Positions 1 through 9,029 of a DNA stretch of 56,654 bases are shown in pieces (position 1 is the stretch's first letter; every line of letters starts with the position of its first letter). The stretch is taken from IMG/VR virus record IMGVR_UViG_3300013233_000046, positions 1-56,654 of that record; one strand, 5' to 3'. The notes under the pieces are model-generated. The model had not been told where the DNA came from. It saw only the letters and a list, made by a program, of their open reading frames with translations, and made no database searches. Position numbers and translations under genes: made by a program. The stretch is from a virus.

Positions 1-33
1 CCCCTATTTGATTAAATGTACTATTTTTAATAT

Positions 34-41
34 CATAAATA
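34..41 (+). promoter_or_regulatory. possible late promoter box CATAAATA
   Basis: CATAAATA lies 24 bases upstream of the first gene and differs from the T4 late consensus TATAAATA only in the first base. The same variant precedes other late genes in this window. The surroundings are very AT-rich, so a chance match is possible. Confidence 0.4.
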
Positions 42-64
42 TAATAAAAATAAAAGGCATATGA

Positions 65-730
65 ATGTTCACACATATAGATATACCCAAAATACCAGAA
101 ATTATACAACTTAATAAAGTGAATGGTAAACGATATTACCAAATCCCAGATGATTCTGAATATCCATCTGTCACAACAGTGTTGGATGCAAAAGAAAAGC
201 CATATCTCGACAACTGGCGGAAAATGCTTGGGGATAGTAAAGCAACAAAAGAAACTAAACGCTGTGCTGACCGTGGTACCGCTGTTCATGAGATGGCTGA
301 AAAATATCTTAAAAATGTAGATAAGCCGACGAAGGGATATAAACCCAAACATGTAGATGATTTCAACAAGTTACGTCTGATGCTCAATAAAATAGATAAC
401 ATTCGTGCCCAAGAGGTTGGTTTATATAGTGATACACTAAAAATAGCTGGTACTGTGGACTGCGTAGGTGAATATGATGGGGTACTATCTATTATTGATT
501 TTAAAACGTCTACAAATAACAAAACATTTGACATGATCCACGACTATTTTAAACAATCTACTGCGTATGCAATAGCATGGTTTGAAAGAACTGGCGAACC
601 AATCGAAGACATAGTTATTATGATAACTGTTGAAAATGGATTAGTTGCCGCTGTGTTTAAAGAAAAAATAGAAAACTGGATTCCTACTTTATTGGAAGAT
701 ATTGATAAGTTCAATGCTATCAATGGATAA
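65..730 (+). CDS. PD-(D/E)XK (Cas4/RecB-like) nuclease
   Basis: A 221-residue protein with the layout of a small PD-(D/E)XK exonuclease. The ordered motifs are visible: GTAVHEMAE around residues 71-79 (His75, Glu78), GTVDCVG with Asp132, IIDFKTS with Asp145 and Lys147, and QSTAY at 164-168, matching the QxxxY motif of RecB/Cas4-type nucleases. Such proteins cut or resect DNA with a metal ion; in a phage, a role in recombination, DNA processing or host-DNA breakdown is likely, but which one cannot be read here. An overlapping ATG lies four bases upstream in another frame (ATGAATG at 61-67); the start at 65 follows AAAAGG at 53-57. It heads a tight plus-strand run with the protease and oxygenase-like genes. 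There is no iron-sulphur cysteine cluster of the canonical Cas4 type. Confidence 0.8.
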   Translation: MFTHIDIPKIPEIIQLNKVNGKRYYQIPDDSEYPSVTTVLDAKEKPYLDNWRKMLGDSKATKETKRCADRGTAVHEMAEKYLKNVDKPTKGYKPKHVDDFNKLRLMLNKIDNIRAQEVGLYSDTLKIAGTVDCVGEYDGVLSIIDFKTSTNNKTFDMIHDYFKQSTAYAIAWFERTGEPIEDIVIMITVENGLVAAVFKEKIENWIPTLLEDIDKFNAING

Positions 731-733
731 ATA
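726..733 (+). promoter_or_regulatory. possible late promoter box GATAAATA
   Basis: GATAAATA overlaps the stop codon of the nuclease gene and lies 24 bases before the next start codon. It differs from TATAAATA in the first base only. The ATAAAT part can also pair with ATTTAT at 751-756, directly before the ATG at 757, with the ribosome site GAGGA in the loop. Confidence 0.4.
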
Positions 734-756
734 CACTGAACAGAGGACTTATTTAT

Positions 757-1785
757 ATGAATAGCCAACAACAGGAAGAGCGCAACGATAAACGTTTTGT
801 CGATGTACGAACTGCAAACAAACAAGAAATTCAACAACCTCGCTATGAACTTGATAATGAAGATAGTAAACATGGCGACTTAAAGAAATTACAAGAACAA
901 TTTGTCAGCCAAAAAGACTTTTCTTTTGAAAAGGAGATTGAAGTTGGTGGAATACGATATTCACTCAGCAAAAGTACTGAACGTAGTATGCTATCAATGA
1001 TGAATGAAGGCAAAAAGGGTATGATAGCTTATGGTACAAGATACCGTGAGCAGGCGGAAGCTAATGGACTTGGACATTATTTAGTTTTTCTTTGGGGTGT
1101 TTCCTATAGCCAAAACGTTCTTGTACCAAGTGCTGTTCTAGGGATTCGTGAAACTGGTCTTACGTATATGGATACCGATCAACAAATTGCCAAATTGAAG
1201 AATAACGGTGGTTATATGGTTGAAGATGAAAGCAAAATTAGTATTGATAAAAATAAAGTTATTGGTAGTAGTGTTGAAGTCATAATTTCCAACCTCACTG
1301 GATCTTCAATAATCAATGCCAAGGTAGATACTGGTGCTGACATATCATCTATACATGCAGATGAATGGTCCGTCAATAATGGACAAGTTACTTTTGTCAA
1401 TCAAGAAATTTCACAAAATAAGATCACTATACCTGTAATAGAAAAACAGGCAATAAAATCATCCAATGGGGATATTGAATATCGTCCTGTGGTATCACTA
1501 AATATTAAAGTGAATGGTATACTATTGTCTGATGTCATGTTCAATCTAAATGACCGTGGTTCTATGACTTATTCTATGTTAGTGGGCAAGAATATATTGG
1601 AACGTGGTGGATTTATGATTGATCCAAAATTAGATGAGGGTGTGGAGACTATCACCGAAGCGGAAATGATGGATGGATTGGATCTGGATGCGCTGCAAGA
1701 CCAAATCAAAAATATGGTTTTTAAAGACAGCAAACAAGAAAAAATTGAAGACATATTAAAATACTTAAAATATAAAATAGGTTAA
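757..1785 (+). CDS. retropepsin-like aspartic protease (RimB/Zn_protease-like family)
   Basis: 342 residues. The C-terminal half carries an aspartic protease signature: DTGADISSIHA at residues 191-201, preceded by a hydrophobic strand, and a later MLVGKNIL stretch at about 274-281 with GGFMIDP, as in the retropepsin-like family once named ATP-dependent zinc proteases (PF05618). One Asp per chain implies an active homodimer. The first 160 residues are not recognised; they are rich in Gln/Glu/Lys at the start and contain a globular part around 61-135. Similar proteases occur in T4-like phages of aquatic bacteria, but their substrate is not established; head or tail maturation is one idea. The ribosome site GAGGA lies at 743-747. 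The gene ends two bases before the next gene, so they are probably co-transcribed. Confidence 0.72.
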   Translation: MNSQQQEERNDKRFVDVRTANKQEIQQPRYELDNEDSKHGDLKKLQEQFVSQKDFSFEKEIEVGGIRYSLSKSTERSMLSMMNEGKKGMIAYGTRYREQAEANGLGHYLVFLWGVSYSQNVLVPSAVLGIRETGLTYMDTDQQIAKLKNNGGYMVEDESKISIDKNKVIGSSVEVIISNLTGSSIINAKVDTGADISSIHADEWSVNNGQVTFVNQEISQNKITIPVIEKQAIKSSNGDIEYRPVVSLNIKVNGILLSDVMFNLNDRGSMTYSMLVGKNILERGGFMIDPKLDEGVETITEAEMMDGLDLDALQDQIKNMVFKDSKQEKIEDILKYLKYKIG

Positions 1786-1787
1786 AC

Positions 1788-2411
1788 ATGGCAGTAGCTA
1801 AATCACCATTCTATGTGGTGCAAAATTTCATATCCCCCAAACAAGCAGAGATTATTGTTGACGATTTGAGTTATTATGAACCCGATGTCGATACAGAAGG
1901 TAACCCAATATTAATGAAGCGGCACCACGAAAAATCGGAAGAGTTTATCTTTGATAAGTTCATGACACTAATCCCAACGTTAGAACAATATTATGGTTTT
2001 AAAAAACGTGGTACAGAACATATATCGTTTGAATATCGAGCTGCTGGTGTTACACCAGAACCAGTGTGTGATAATTCCAAATGGATCAACAAAAAATGGA
2101 CAAGAACCAAAGACCGCGATTTTAGTGCTGTTTTGTTTCTGAGTGACTTCCAACCCAATGTACCTTTTGATTCAGACTATGAAGTATTTGGTGGTAAGTT
2201 AGAATTCTTACAACATAAATTTGGATTCAACCCAGAACGTGGTACGTTGGTTGTGTATCCAAGTACACCACATTTCATAAATGCATTTGCTGAAATATTG
2301 GCAGGTGATTTGTTTATTGCAAAATTCCACGTGGCTACACAAATGCCGTTTATATACCAACCAGACCAATTTCCTGGTAATTATCTTTCTTGGTTTTCTG
2401 ATATTAATTAG
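1788..2411 (+). CDS. 2OG-Fe(II) oxygenase-like protein
   Basis: 207 residues with the C-terminal pattern of the prolyl-hydroxylase-like 2-oxoglutarate/Fe(II) fold: DFSAVLFLSDF (111-121), GGKLEF (135-140), the turn RGTLVVYPSTPHFIN (151-165) with the distal iron-ligand His162, and a basic residue (Lys179) where the 2OG carboxylate is usually bound. The proximal HxD motif is expected near residues 93-95, but that stretch reads V-C-D, so the first histidine is not evident. Either another residue binds iron or the protein is a catalytically altered relative. Related oxygenases are common in T4-like phages of marine bacteria, where their targets are unknown. The start codon follows the protease stop by two bases, with AGG in the overlapping end of that gene as the ribosome site. 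Confidence 0.65.
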   Translation: MAVAKSPFYVVQNFISPKQAEIIVDDLSYYEPDVDTEGNPILMKRHHEKSEEFIFDKFMTLIPTLEQYYGFKKRGTEHISFEYRAAGVTPEPVCDNSKWINKKWTRTKDRDFSAVLFLSDFQPNVPFDSDYEVFGGKLEFLQHKFGFNPERGTLVVYPSTPHFINAFAEILAGDLFIAKFHVATQMPFIYQPDQFPGNYLSWFSDIN

Positions 2412-2440
2412 TTGACAATCTGTATACCGCATGATATTAT
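2412..2440 (+). promoter_or_regulatory. sigma70-type promoter for dsbA, with a 9-bp dyad
   Basis: TTGACA (2412-2417), 17-base spacer, TATTAT (2435-2440). A perfect 9-bp inverted repeat, TATACCGCA (2423-2431) and TGCGGTATA (2444-2452), is centred on the -10 box, which would suit an operator or a 5' hairpin. The dsbA start follows at 2476. Confidence 0.8.
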
Positions 2441-2475
2441 ACGTGCGGTATAAACAATAATAAAAAGGTATAGAA

Positions 2476-2769
2476 ATGAACGAAGCAGCGAACGAAACCG
2501 TAACGGTGACGGTGGAAGATAAAAAAGCCATGCTTGATATGGTTATAGAATTAGCGCATTGTCTTTATAAAATAGATGTCGAGCGGGAGCAGATGAAAGA
2601 TATTGCTCAAGCCGCTCAAGATAAATTTGGAATTAAGAAAAAATATTTTAATAAAATGGCTAAAGTTATGTATTCTGAAAGCTTTGCCGATCTACAGTCA
2701 GAAACTTCACACTTTGAATCACTATACGAATTAATAGTCGTAGAAAGTAAGAAGTGGGTAGCAAAATAA
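2476..2769 (+). CDS. dsbA: DsbA-like dsDNA-binding late-transcription protein
   Basis: 97 residues, close to T4 DsbA (89). It shares the T4 pattern of an acidic N-terminus, a central helix with basic residues, then an FNKMAKVMY..ES..DLQSET..FESLYELI stretch comparable to the FN-LL-LYH-DN-D-FEAETEE-VELYD region of T4 DsbA. T4 DsbA binds double-stranded DNA near late promoters and is linked to late transcription. Here the gene has its own sigma70-type promoter, which fits expression before the late phase. The ribosome site AAAAAGG precedes the ATG. The last codons (W-V-A-K-stop) lie inside a 25-bp perfect inverted repeat shared with the convergent gene. Identification is by pattern of similarity and size; moderately sure. 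Confidence 0.7.
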   Translation: MNEAANETVTVTVEDKKAMLDMVIELAHCLYKIDVEREQMKDIAQAAQDKFGIKKKYFNKMAKVMYSESFADLQSETSHFESLYELIVVESKKWVAK

Positions 2770-2808
2770 AAAAAGGGCTTTACGCCCTTTTTTTATTTTG
2801 CTACCCAC
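2754..2808. terminator. bidirectional terminator, 25-bp perfect inverted repeat
   Basis: Arms 2754-2778 and 2784-2808 are perfect reverse complements with a 5-base loop (TTTAC). The inner GGGC/GCCC stem is flanked by seven A and seven T, so it forms a rho-independent terminator in both directions. The arms reach into both flanking genes and encode the last four residues and stop codon of each. Confidence 0.92.
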
Positions 2809-4745
2809 CCAGTATTACCTACACCGGATTCCTTAATATATAAGGTGGTGTTTGCGCCCCCAGCATCGTCAGTATACATTGCTCCTACGGGAGCAGTTAC
2901 AACTGTCTCAGGTGAACCAGTACCAGAGAATAGTGGTGGACCTGACCAAGATGTTACACCAGTACCATCAACAGTTAATGGTTTGCCATTAGAACCATTA
3001 TTTAATGGAAATTGGAATAGTGTATCCGCAGTTAGTGTTCCTGTTGATAATACTACATCTTTGTTATTTGTTCCACTATGAATGTGTACTTTTGCATCAG
3101 ATAATGTGGTGGAACCTTGTATTACAACATTCCCTTCAATAGTACCAGATCCAGATTTTAATATTAAATCACCACCATTGGAACCACCTGTAGCGGAACC
3201 ACCCCTCAAAGTAACGGTACCAGAAGTTCCAGATGCTGTATCCCCCGGTGCTATTGTGATATTACCAGATGCTAGTGTATTTGACGCGCCACTATATAAC
3301 CCCAATCCACCACCATTACCAGATGTTGATGATCCTCCAGATACTTGCATGAAACCACCTGTTCCAGATACGGTTCCACCTGCTTCTATTCTTACCGCTC
3401 CGCCAACTACAGAACCATAACCATATCCACCATATATACTTACACCACCACCTTTTAATCCTGTCCCCGTTCCATATGGTTGCATATATCCTGCACGAAG
3501 AAATATTTCACCAGAATTATAATTGTTGGTGTTTAATCCTGCGGGAGCATTACCCGCGTATACTAAAACATCACCAGGGTGAGTGGCGGCTGCGTTGGTG
3601 ATGTTTCCGCCATATATCATAACAGCATTTGCCGTTCCTGATGCTACATCGCTGGTTATTATTTTATAACCACCAGTATTCAGATCTGCTGTCATTGGGT
3701 TTGTCACGCCACCGGTGGTTGGAGTTTGTGCTGTCCATACTGGTGGTGAACCAACAAGTGTTAAAACTTGACCCAAAGAAGCACCCGCAACATTTACGTT
3801 TGTTAGCAAATCTAATGTCGTAGAATGAGGATTTGTGGTGTTTATTATATGCGCATCCGATGCTGTACCTTGTGCTGCCGTAGCAAAACTCGTTGCACTA
3901 ACCGTGCTGTCTTGTTGTGTTCCAGTAACATCCGAAAATGATGCAAAATTACCAACTACAGTGGTAAGAACCTTATTAGTTTTTAAATCTAATGCAGATT
4001 GTGTCAATGTAGAAATTGGTTTATTGATATCGCTCGTATTGTCAACATTGCCCAAACCCACTTGCGCTTGCGTAACAGCATGTGGGTTTGTAACATTACT
4101 TGTATGTGAAGTCAATGCTATATTATCCGCTTTTAAATCTATTTGTGCTTGAACATTTCCAGTAATGCCAATCAATTGGTCTACGTCAATAGATGCTAAT
4201 GCTGGACTACCAGTTAATGTTAAACCATCCATAAATGCATTTTGATCTACAGTCATGTGTACAACCATATCACCTTCGTGGGTTGTCAAATTGCCAGCCA
4301 CGGCGTCTATCAATGCCTGCACATTTCCAGTAATGCCAATTAGCTGGTTTGTGTCAGTAGCCGTTAATGCAGGACTACCAGTTAATGTTAAACCGTCCAA
4401 ATATGCATTTTGATTTGGAATTAAATGGAGGTCAAAGCTTGCTATGTGAGCATCAATGGCGGTATGGTCATTAGTACCAGCACCAGAAATGTTTTGGTGA
4501 ATAATGCTTGCTTCTGTAAAATGCAATGTTGCATCTGCAATGTGTGCATCTACTTGGGGGTGGGAATTTGTACCTATACCAGCCCCAAGATTAGCGTGAT
4601 CTATTCCTGCTTCCATTGCACTAAGCGCGGTAGGATCTGATACAATACCCGATGATACCGTACCTATTGCTGTTGCGTTATTCGCAGTTTCTGTGGCTAC
4701 ATCAGTTATATTTAGCTGATTACCCAATACCTTTTCTTGTGCCAT
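2793..4745 (-). CDS. tail fibre/adhesin with glycine-rich C-terminal half
   Basis: 650 residues. The N-terminal half is built of fibre-type repeats: two copies of a module of about 37 residues (DGLTLTGSPAL...NQLIGITGNVQ, DNA about 4154-4415), His-rich segments of the DAHIADATLH type and the widespread phage-fibre motif TNPHAVTQAQVGLGNVDNTSD. The C-terminal half (about 345-570) is very rich in Gly, Ser and Thr with a GGxVxIxGG-like period, as in beta-helical or polyglycine receptor-binding tips. It is therefore a likely trimeric distal fibre or adhesin. The same module occurs in the next gene upstream (4786-8994), suggesting the two chains are joined or arose by duplication. The ribosome site GGAG lies 9 bases before the ATG. 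The C-terminus lies in the shared terminator repeat. Confidence 0.75.
   Translation of the reverse strand: MAQEKVLGNQLNITDVATETANNATAIGTVSSGIVSDPTALSAMEAGIDHANLGAGIGTNSHPQVDAHIADATLHFTEASIIHQNISGAGTNDHTAIDAHIASFDLHLIPNQNAYLDGLTLTGSPALTATDTNQLIGITGNVQALIDAVAGNLTTHEGDMVVHMTVDQNAFMDGLTLTGSPALASIDVDQLIGITGNVQAQIDLKADNIALTSHTSNVTNPHAVTQAQVGLGNVDNTSDINKPISTLTQSALDLKTNKVLTTVVGNFASFSDVTGTQQDSTVSATSFATAAQGTASDAHIINTTNPHSTTLDLLTNVNVAGASLGQVLTLVGSPPVWTAQTPTTGGVTNPMTADLNTGGYKIITSDVASGTANAVMIYGGNITNAAATHPGDVLVYAGNAPAGLNTNNYNSGEIFLRAGYMQPYGTGTGLKGGGVSIYGGYGYGSVVGGAVRIEAGGTVSGTGGFMQVSGGSSTSGNGGGLGLYSGASNTLASGNITIAPGDTASGTSGTVTLRGGSATGGSNGGDLILKSGSGTIEGNVVIQGSTTLSDAKVHIHSGTNNKDVVLSTGTLTADTLFQFPLNNGSNGKPLTVDGTGVTSWSGPPLFSGTGSPETVVTAPVGAMYTDDAGGANTTLYIKESGVGNTGWVAK
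4154..4415 (-). repeat. two tandem fibre modules (coding repeat)
   Basis: Two copies of a coding module of about 37 residues (D/N-Q-N-A-x-x-D-G-L-T-L-T-G-S-P-A-L then NQLIGITGNVQ), separated by a short His-containing linker. Related copies lie in the neighbouring fibre gene at 5986-6515. Unequal exchange between the copies would change fibre length. Confidence 0.75.
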
Positions 4746-4785
4746 TTTTTAATCTCCGTATATTAAATATTTAATTGGCTTAAAT

Positions 4786-7700
4786 TTAACCTATATAACC
4801 AAATCCATAGAATTCTACATCGGCTAATGCTATAGGTTCAGAACCTACGTTAAATGTAACGATGGTTTGTGCTGGACTACCAGTAGCATATGCAACCGTA
4901 TACGCCTTTGTTGCACCTTCTATTTGTTTGATACCATTAACAAATACTTGCAAGCCAGTCTTTCCGACTGCTGGAGTAGGCACCATAAATGGTAATGTAT
5001 ATGCTGCTGTACCAGTAGCTGCTACCAATGTATAATCTGGTTGGTCTTTGGTAACACCTACAAGGGCAATAGGATCTTCAATACCCTCTATACCAGCTTT
5101 CCATTTTCCTTGACCGGCAACTAATTCTTCCCAAACTATCCGAGCCTGTGGTGCTGGTATTGGGGGTGAACCGAGTCCAGCATTACGTACTATATGAATA
5201 CCACCACCATTTGAACCCGTTGTTGCACCACTATAACCATTATTAAGTGTTATGTTCTTGTCTGTTACAACCAAATCAACAGCACCAATCGTTGTTGTAG
5301 TACCATTAACGGTAAGATCGCCACCAATTACTACATCATTTGCGAATGTTCCTGTTGTTACTTGGAATGATGCACTTGTACCATTGATTGTTATATCACC
5401 AGCAACTGTCAAGTTTCCTGTACCAGTTATATCAACATTGTTATTAAATTGATTTATACCAGTAAATGTATTATTGCCAGCCAGTGTTGGATAATCAACC
5501 ATAACAGTAGAAACGGTTTTATTTACCCAATTACCACCAACAAATTGTAATATGTCATTTGCCACGGGCGCTGGTACACCAACATTAGATAAATCATCTA
5601 ATACTGCTGCTGCGATTCTTGCATCTGCGGCGGCGTTGAAATCAGTTACATCTGCTGCAACATGAGTATGCACTGCCGATGCGTACGTTGAATTATTGAA
5701 ACCACTATCTAAAAGATTTCCAGAAGCATCAAGACTAGCAAAGTTGTTAAGAACTGCACCAGAAACTTTATCCGTTTTTGTAGTATCAATCTTAGAAGCT
5801 GTCCAAATTTCAGTAGCAAGAACACCAGCATCATTTACAATAACACCAGAATCTATTAAATCACCAGAAGCATTTAGCGCCGCCAAGTTATTTGTTGTTG
5901 CGGGTATTGTTTTTACTGTCTTACCATCCAATTGTGTTTGAACACTCGAAGTAACACCGTCCATGAAGTTTACTTCGGCGGCTGTTAATGATGGTAAATT
6001 CAATCCATCCAAAAATGTATTTTGGTCAGCAGATATGTGTACTGTTGTATCAGATATGTGTACTGTTAAACTACCACCGAGAGTTGTTATTTCATTATCT
6101 ACATACTGTTTAGAAGTAGCAGCATCTAGGACAGTGGGAATAGTTGGTAATCCCAATACTTCACCAAGATTGAAAGTTAAGTCAGCATTAGCATCCATCG
6201 TATCACCAGCACGACCAATCTTAGAATCCAAACCTACTTGTACATTTCCACCAATTCCAATCAACTGATTAACATCGGCGGCTACTAATGCAGGACTACC
6301 CGTTAATATCAAACCATCCAAGAATGTGTTTTGATCGGCGGACATATGTACTGTCGTATCAATGCCGTGAGCGTTAAAAACAGTTAAATCCGTCTTAAGA
6401 TCGAGCAGTGCTTGAACATTTCCAGAAATTCCAATCAATTGGTTGACATCAGAAGCTACTAATGCAGGACTACCAGTTAATGTTAAACTATCCAAGAATG
6501 TATTCTGATCAGCAGTCATATGCAAATTAAGATCTGCTATGTGTGTGGTTAGATTACCACCTGCAACCAATATTTGGTCATCTACATACTTCTTAGATGA
6601 TGCCGCACCATCAACAGATGGTACCGCTGGCAATCCCAATACTTCGCCACTCAATGCAAATGTAAGATTTGCACCAACATCCATTACATCGCCAGTACGA
6701 CTAATTTTATCATTTAGTTGTGTTTGTACTGCAATGCCTGTGTTTATGCCGCCCAAAGTGTCTATTTCGTTGGCAGTGGCTGATACATCAATAATGTCTA
6801 CTATATTGTGTGTATGGCCAACAACTTCTATTTGCCCAGTAACCAATGAAGCACCAGCGCCTGTTGTTATTGCCCAACCACCAGATCCTTCATCCCAACG
6901 CAATAAAGCATTTTGAAATGTATTACCACGTATAACTTCCAATCCTGCGGTAGTCACAGATCCATTGGTAACATTGTCGGCATTTAATGTTATTATAGTA
7001 TCGGATATATAAACATGTTCTGATTTTAATCTTGTTTCAGAACCTATTCCACCTTGAACAGTAAAATTGCCATTAATATCTAAGTTTCCTGTTTTTGTTT
7101 CATTGCCTGTTGTGTGTATATAATCAGCTTCAACAAAATCTGTTATGTCGGATTTTACCATAGCATGGTTTACCCAAACAGCACCAGTCCATTGTAAACA
7201 GTCATTGATAGCTACAGTAGGATAACTAACATCCATCATTTCTTCAAGAACATTAACATTCAATTCGGCTTTAACATCAACAGCAAAAACTTTATTTTCC
7301 CATTGTTGTAACGCAAAATTATATACTAAATGATCTTTGTTGTTTGGACCTGAAAGATATGTGACATCTGCCATAGTATTCAAATCATTACTTGCCAATT
7401 CGGTGGTTACACCTATTCCAAAATCTGTAATGTCTGTTACTAAATGAGTGTGGTTTCCTGTTACTATCTTCCCTGCACTTCCTTCAAGACCTGCTTCCCA
7501 TTGTTGCGTACCTTCATCCCATTGAATAATTGCATTTGCTAGTGGAGTAGATGGGCTACCAGCAGTATTCCCGCGTGATATACGAATACCAGAAACGCCA
7601 GCTCCCGCACCAACACCAGGACCAACCTCAGAGGCATTTATGTCAACATATGGATCAAATACAGTCAAATCACTAGTTTCAATTGTCGTAGATACACCAG

Positions 7701-8994
7701 AAACTACAAGAGTTCCGTTAATTACTACACCATCATTGAAAGTTTTGACACCGTAAATGGTTTGTGGTACACTATTAGAATCTGGACTAACACCAGATAC
7801 GCCATCGCCAGCAGGTGCATCACCTGCAAGATTAGTAAGAAGCAAAAATTCATTTCCAAGGAAATCAGAAATATCATCTTTTACCAATGGACGATTTGTC
7901 CAAGTTCCACCATTATACACTAATACATCCTTTGCTGCTGGAATTACAGATGTTGTATCAACATCAAACAAATCATTCAATCCTACAAATCTATTGACAT
8001 AGTTAGTTCCATTTGATACTAATATTTGTTTATTGGTGGGGGAGGCATTCGACACATCCATTAAATCATTTATATTAAGTGTCACATCACCTAATACTGG
8101 TGCCAAACTATTAATAGTTTCAACATATCCTGCTATTGGAAAATCTGTTATATCAGCAGCCATATGAGTATGACCTATAATTGAAAATGTGGCGTCAGAC
8201 TCTGTTTCAGTATAATACCGCGCATCTAATACACCAGTAACCGACAAGTCATTTTGTGTATAATAAAGGAAATTTAGTGCACCACCATCAAGGTCTGGCT
8301 TAGTATAAAAGCTTCCTGCTGCTACTCCAATAGGGTTCCATGTAGTTCCATCATTAGTAAATTCCCATTGTGGATTTGCTACTGGAGGACTGCCTGCTGT
8401 TGCTGTTTCATTAAAACGAATACCAACATCTGAGCCTGCTGAACGATCTATAAAAAATCCACTATTATTACTAGAAGTTGTACCAACACTAATAGTGAAT
8501 GTTTCTGCGTTTGTTCCATCAGCGTCAGCTTTTGTTGCAAGACCATTATTAAGTTGTGTAACAGTTGTAAAATCATTTAACTGTGATTGACTGACGCTAT
8601 CTGAAGGAATTGACCAAAGAGGGCGGATATCAAAAATCATATCATTTGTAATGGCAGTTACCGTGTCGCCTATAAATAATGCAGCTAAAGGCAATTCGTC
8701 CTTATATGTTGACGGATCTGGTAATATTGGGTTTGCTGACGATGCGCCATCTACGATACTCAATGCACCATTGGTTGTTACTGTTACTAGCACCCATTTT
8801 GCATTTGTTGCTGGTGCAGTAATTATTGGTGATGTGCCACCTATAAATTCTTGATGTTCGTTGCCTGATGTCCAGAATGCTCCTTCCGACACAGATACCG
8901 TCATATTTGGCGTCGTTTGTGCCTGAACACTCAATGGTGAAAAGAATGAACCCAATTCTTTCGCGTCATTTCCTTTTGGTGGTAAGCTTATCAT
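4786..8994 (-). CDS. large repeat-containing tail fibre protein
   Basis: 1,402 residues. The N-terminus (GNDAKELGSFF, then beta-rich segments) looks like an attachment domain. The middle and C-terminal parts hold three copies of an R-G-N-T...W-D-E-G...W...G beta-domain (near residues 460-520, 670-720 and 1290-1345), two copies of a VMDVGANLTF/TMDANADLTF plus EVLGLP block, and three copies of the DQNTFLD module shared with the 650-residue fibre downstream. HTH-containing loops (GHTHMAADITDF and similar) recur. This is typical of trimeric phage fibres that connect the baseplate to a receptor-binding tip. The ribosome site GGAG and a CATAAATA late box (9030-9037) precede it; the 650-residue gene follows 40 bases downstream and is probably co-transcribed. 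Confidence 0.75.
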   Translation of the reverse strand: MISLPPKGNDAKELGSFFSPLSVQAQTTPNMTVSVSEGAFWTSGNEHQEFIGGTSPIITAPATNAKWVLVTVTTNGALSIVDGASSANPILPDPSTYKDELPLAALFIGDTVTAITNDMIFDIRPLWSIPSDSVSQSQLNDFTTVTQLNNGLATKADADGTNAETFTISVGTTSSNNSGFFIDRSAGSDVGIRFNETATAGSPPVANPQWEFTNDGTTWNPIGVAAGSFYTKPDLDGGALNFLYYTQNDLSVTGVLDARYYTETESDATFSIIGHTHMAADITDFPIAGYVETINSLAPVLGDVTLNINDLMDVSNASPTNKQILVSNGTNYVNRFVGLNDLFDVDTTSVIPAAKDVLVYNGGTWTNRPLVKDDISDFLGNEFLLLTNLAGDAPAGDGVSGVSPDSNSVPQTIYGVKTFNDGVVINGTLVVSGVSTTIETSDLTVFDPYVDINASEVGPGVGAGAGVSGIRISRGNTAGSPSTPLANAIIQWDEGTQQWEAGLEGSAGKIVTGNHTHLVTDITDFGIGVTTELASNDLNTMADVTYLSGPNNKDHLVYNFALQQWENKVFAVDVKAELNVNVLEEMMDVSYPTVAINDCLQWTGAVWVNHAMVKSDITDFVEADYIHTTGNETKTGNLDINGNFTVQGGIGSETRLKSEHVYISDTIITLNADNVTNGSVTTAGLEVIRGNTFQNALLRWDEGSGGWAITTGAGASLVTGQIEVVGHTHNIVDIIDVSATANEIDTLGGINTGIAVQTQLNDKISRTGDVMDVGANLTFALSGEVLGLPAVPSVDGAASSKKYVDDQILVAGGNLTTHIADLNLHMTADQNTFLDSLTLTGSPALVASDVNQLIGISGNVQALLDLKTDLTVFNAHGIDTTVHMSADQNTFLDGLILTGSPALVAADVNQLIGIGGNVQVGLDSKIGRAGDTMDANADLTFNLGEVLGLPTIPTVLDAATSKQYVDNEITTLGGSLTVHISDTTVHISADQNTFLDGLNLPSLTAAEVNFMDGVTSSVQTQLDGKTVKTIPATTNNLAALNASGDLIDSGVIVNDAGVLATEIWTASKIDTTKTDKVSGAVLNNFASLDASGNLLDSGFNNSTYASAVHTHVAADVTDFNAAADARIAAAVLDDLSNVGVPAPVANDILQFVGGNWVNKTVSTVMVDYPTLAGNNTFTGINQFNNNVDITGTGNLTVAGDITINGTSASFQVTTGTFANDVVIGGDLTVNGTTTTIGAVDLVVTDKNITLNNGYSGATTGSNGGGIHIVRNAGLGSPPIPAPQARIVWEELVAGQGKWKAGIEGIEDPIALVGVTKDQPDYTLVAATGTAAYTLPFMVPTPAVGKTGLQVFVNGIKQIEGATKAYTVAYATGSPAQTIVTFNVGSEPIALADVEFYGFGYIG
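5986..6515 (-). repeat. three fibre modules, same family as 4154-4415
   Basis: Three copies of the DQNTFLD-x-L-T-L-T-G-S-P-A-L module, the third divergent and ending in a VNFMDGVTSSVQ variant. They alternate with two copies of an EVLGLP-containing block. DNA identity between copies is high enough to see by eye, for example around 6242-6341 versus 6417-6515. Confidence 0.7.
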
Positions 8995-9029
8995 TTGATG
9001 CTCCTATGCATAAATTTCCATAATACCTG

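Noticed and set aside
4154-6515. CRISPR-like repeats
   Set aside because: The repeats are coding, in frame, of protein-module length and without unique spacers of constant size.
2845-8854. Several plus-strand open frames of 65-155 codons inside the fibre genes
   Set aside because: They are shadows of long minus-strand coding frames with repeats; they lack ribosome sites and have Pro/Val/Ser-rich nonsense composition.
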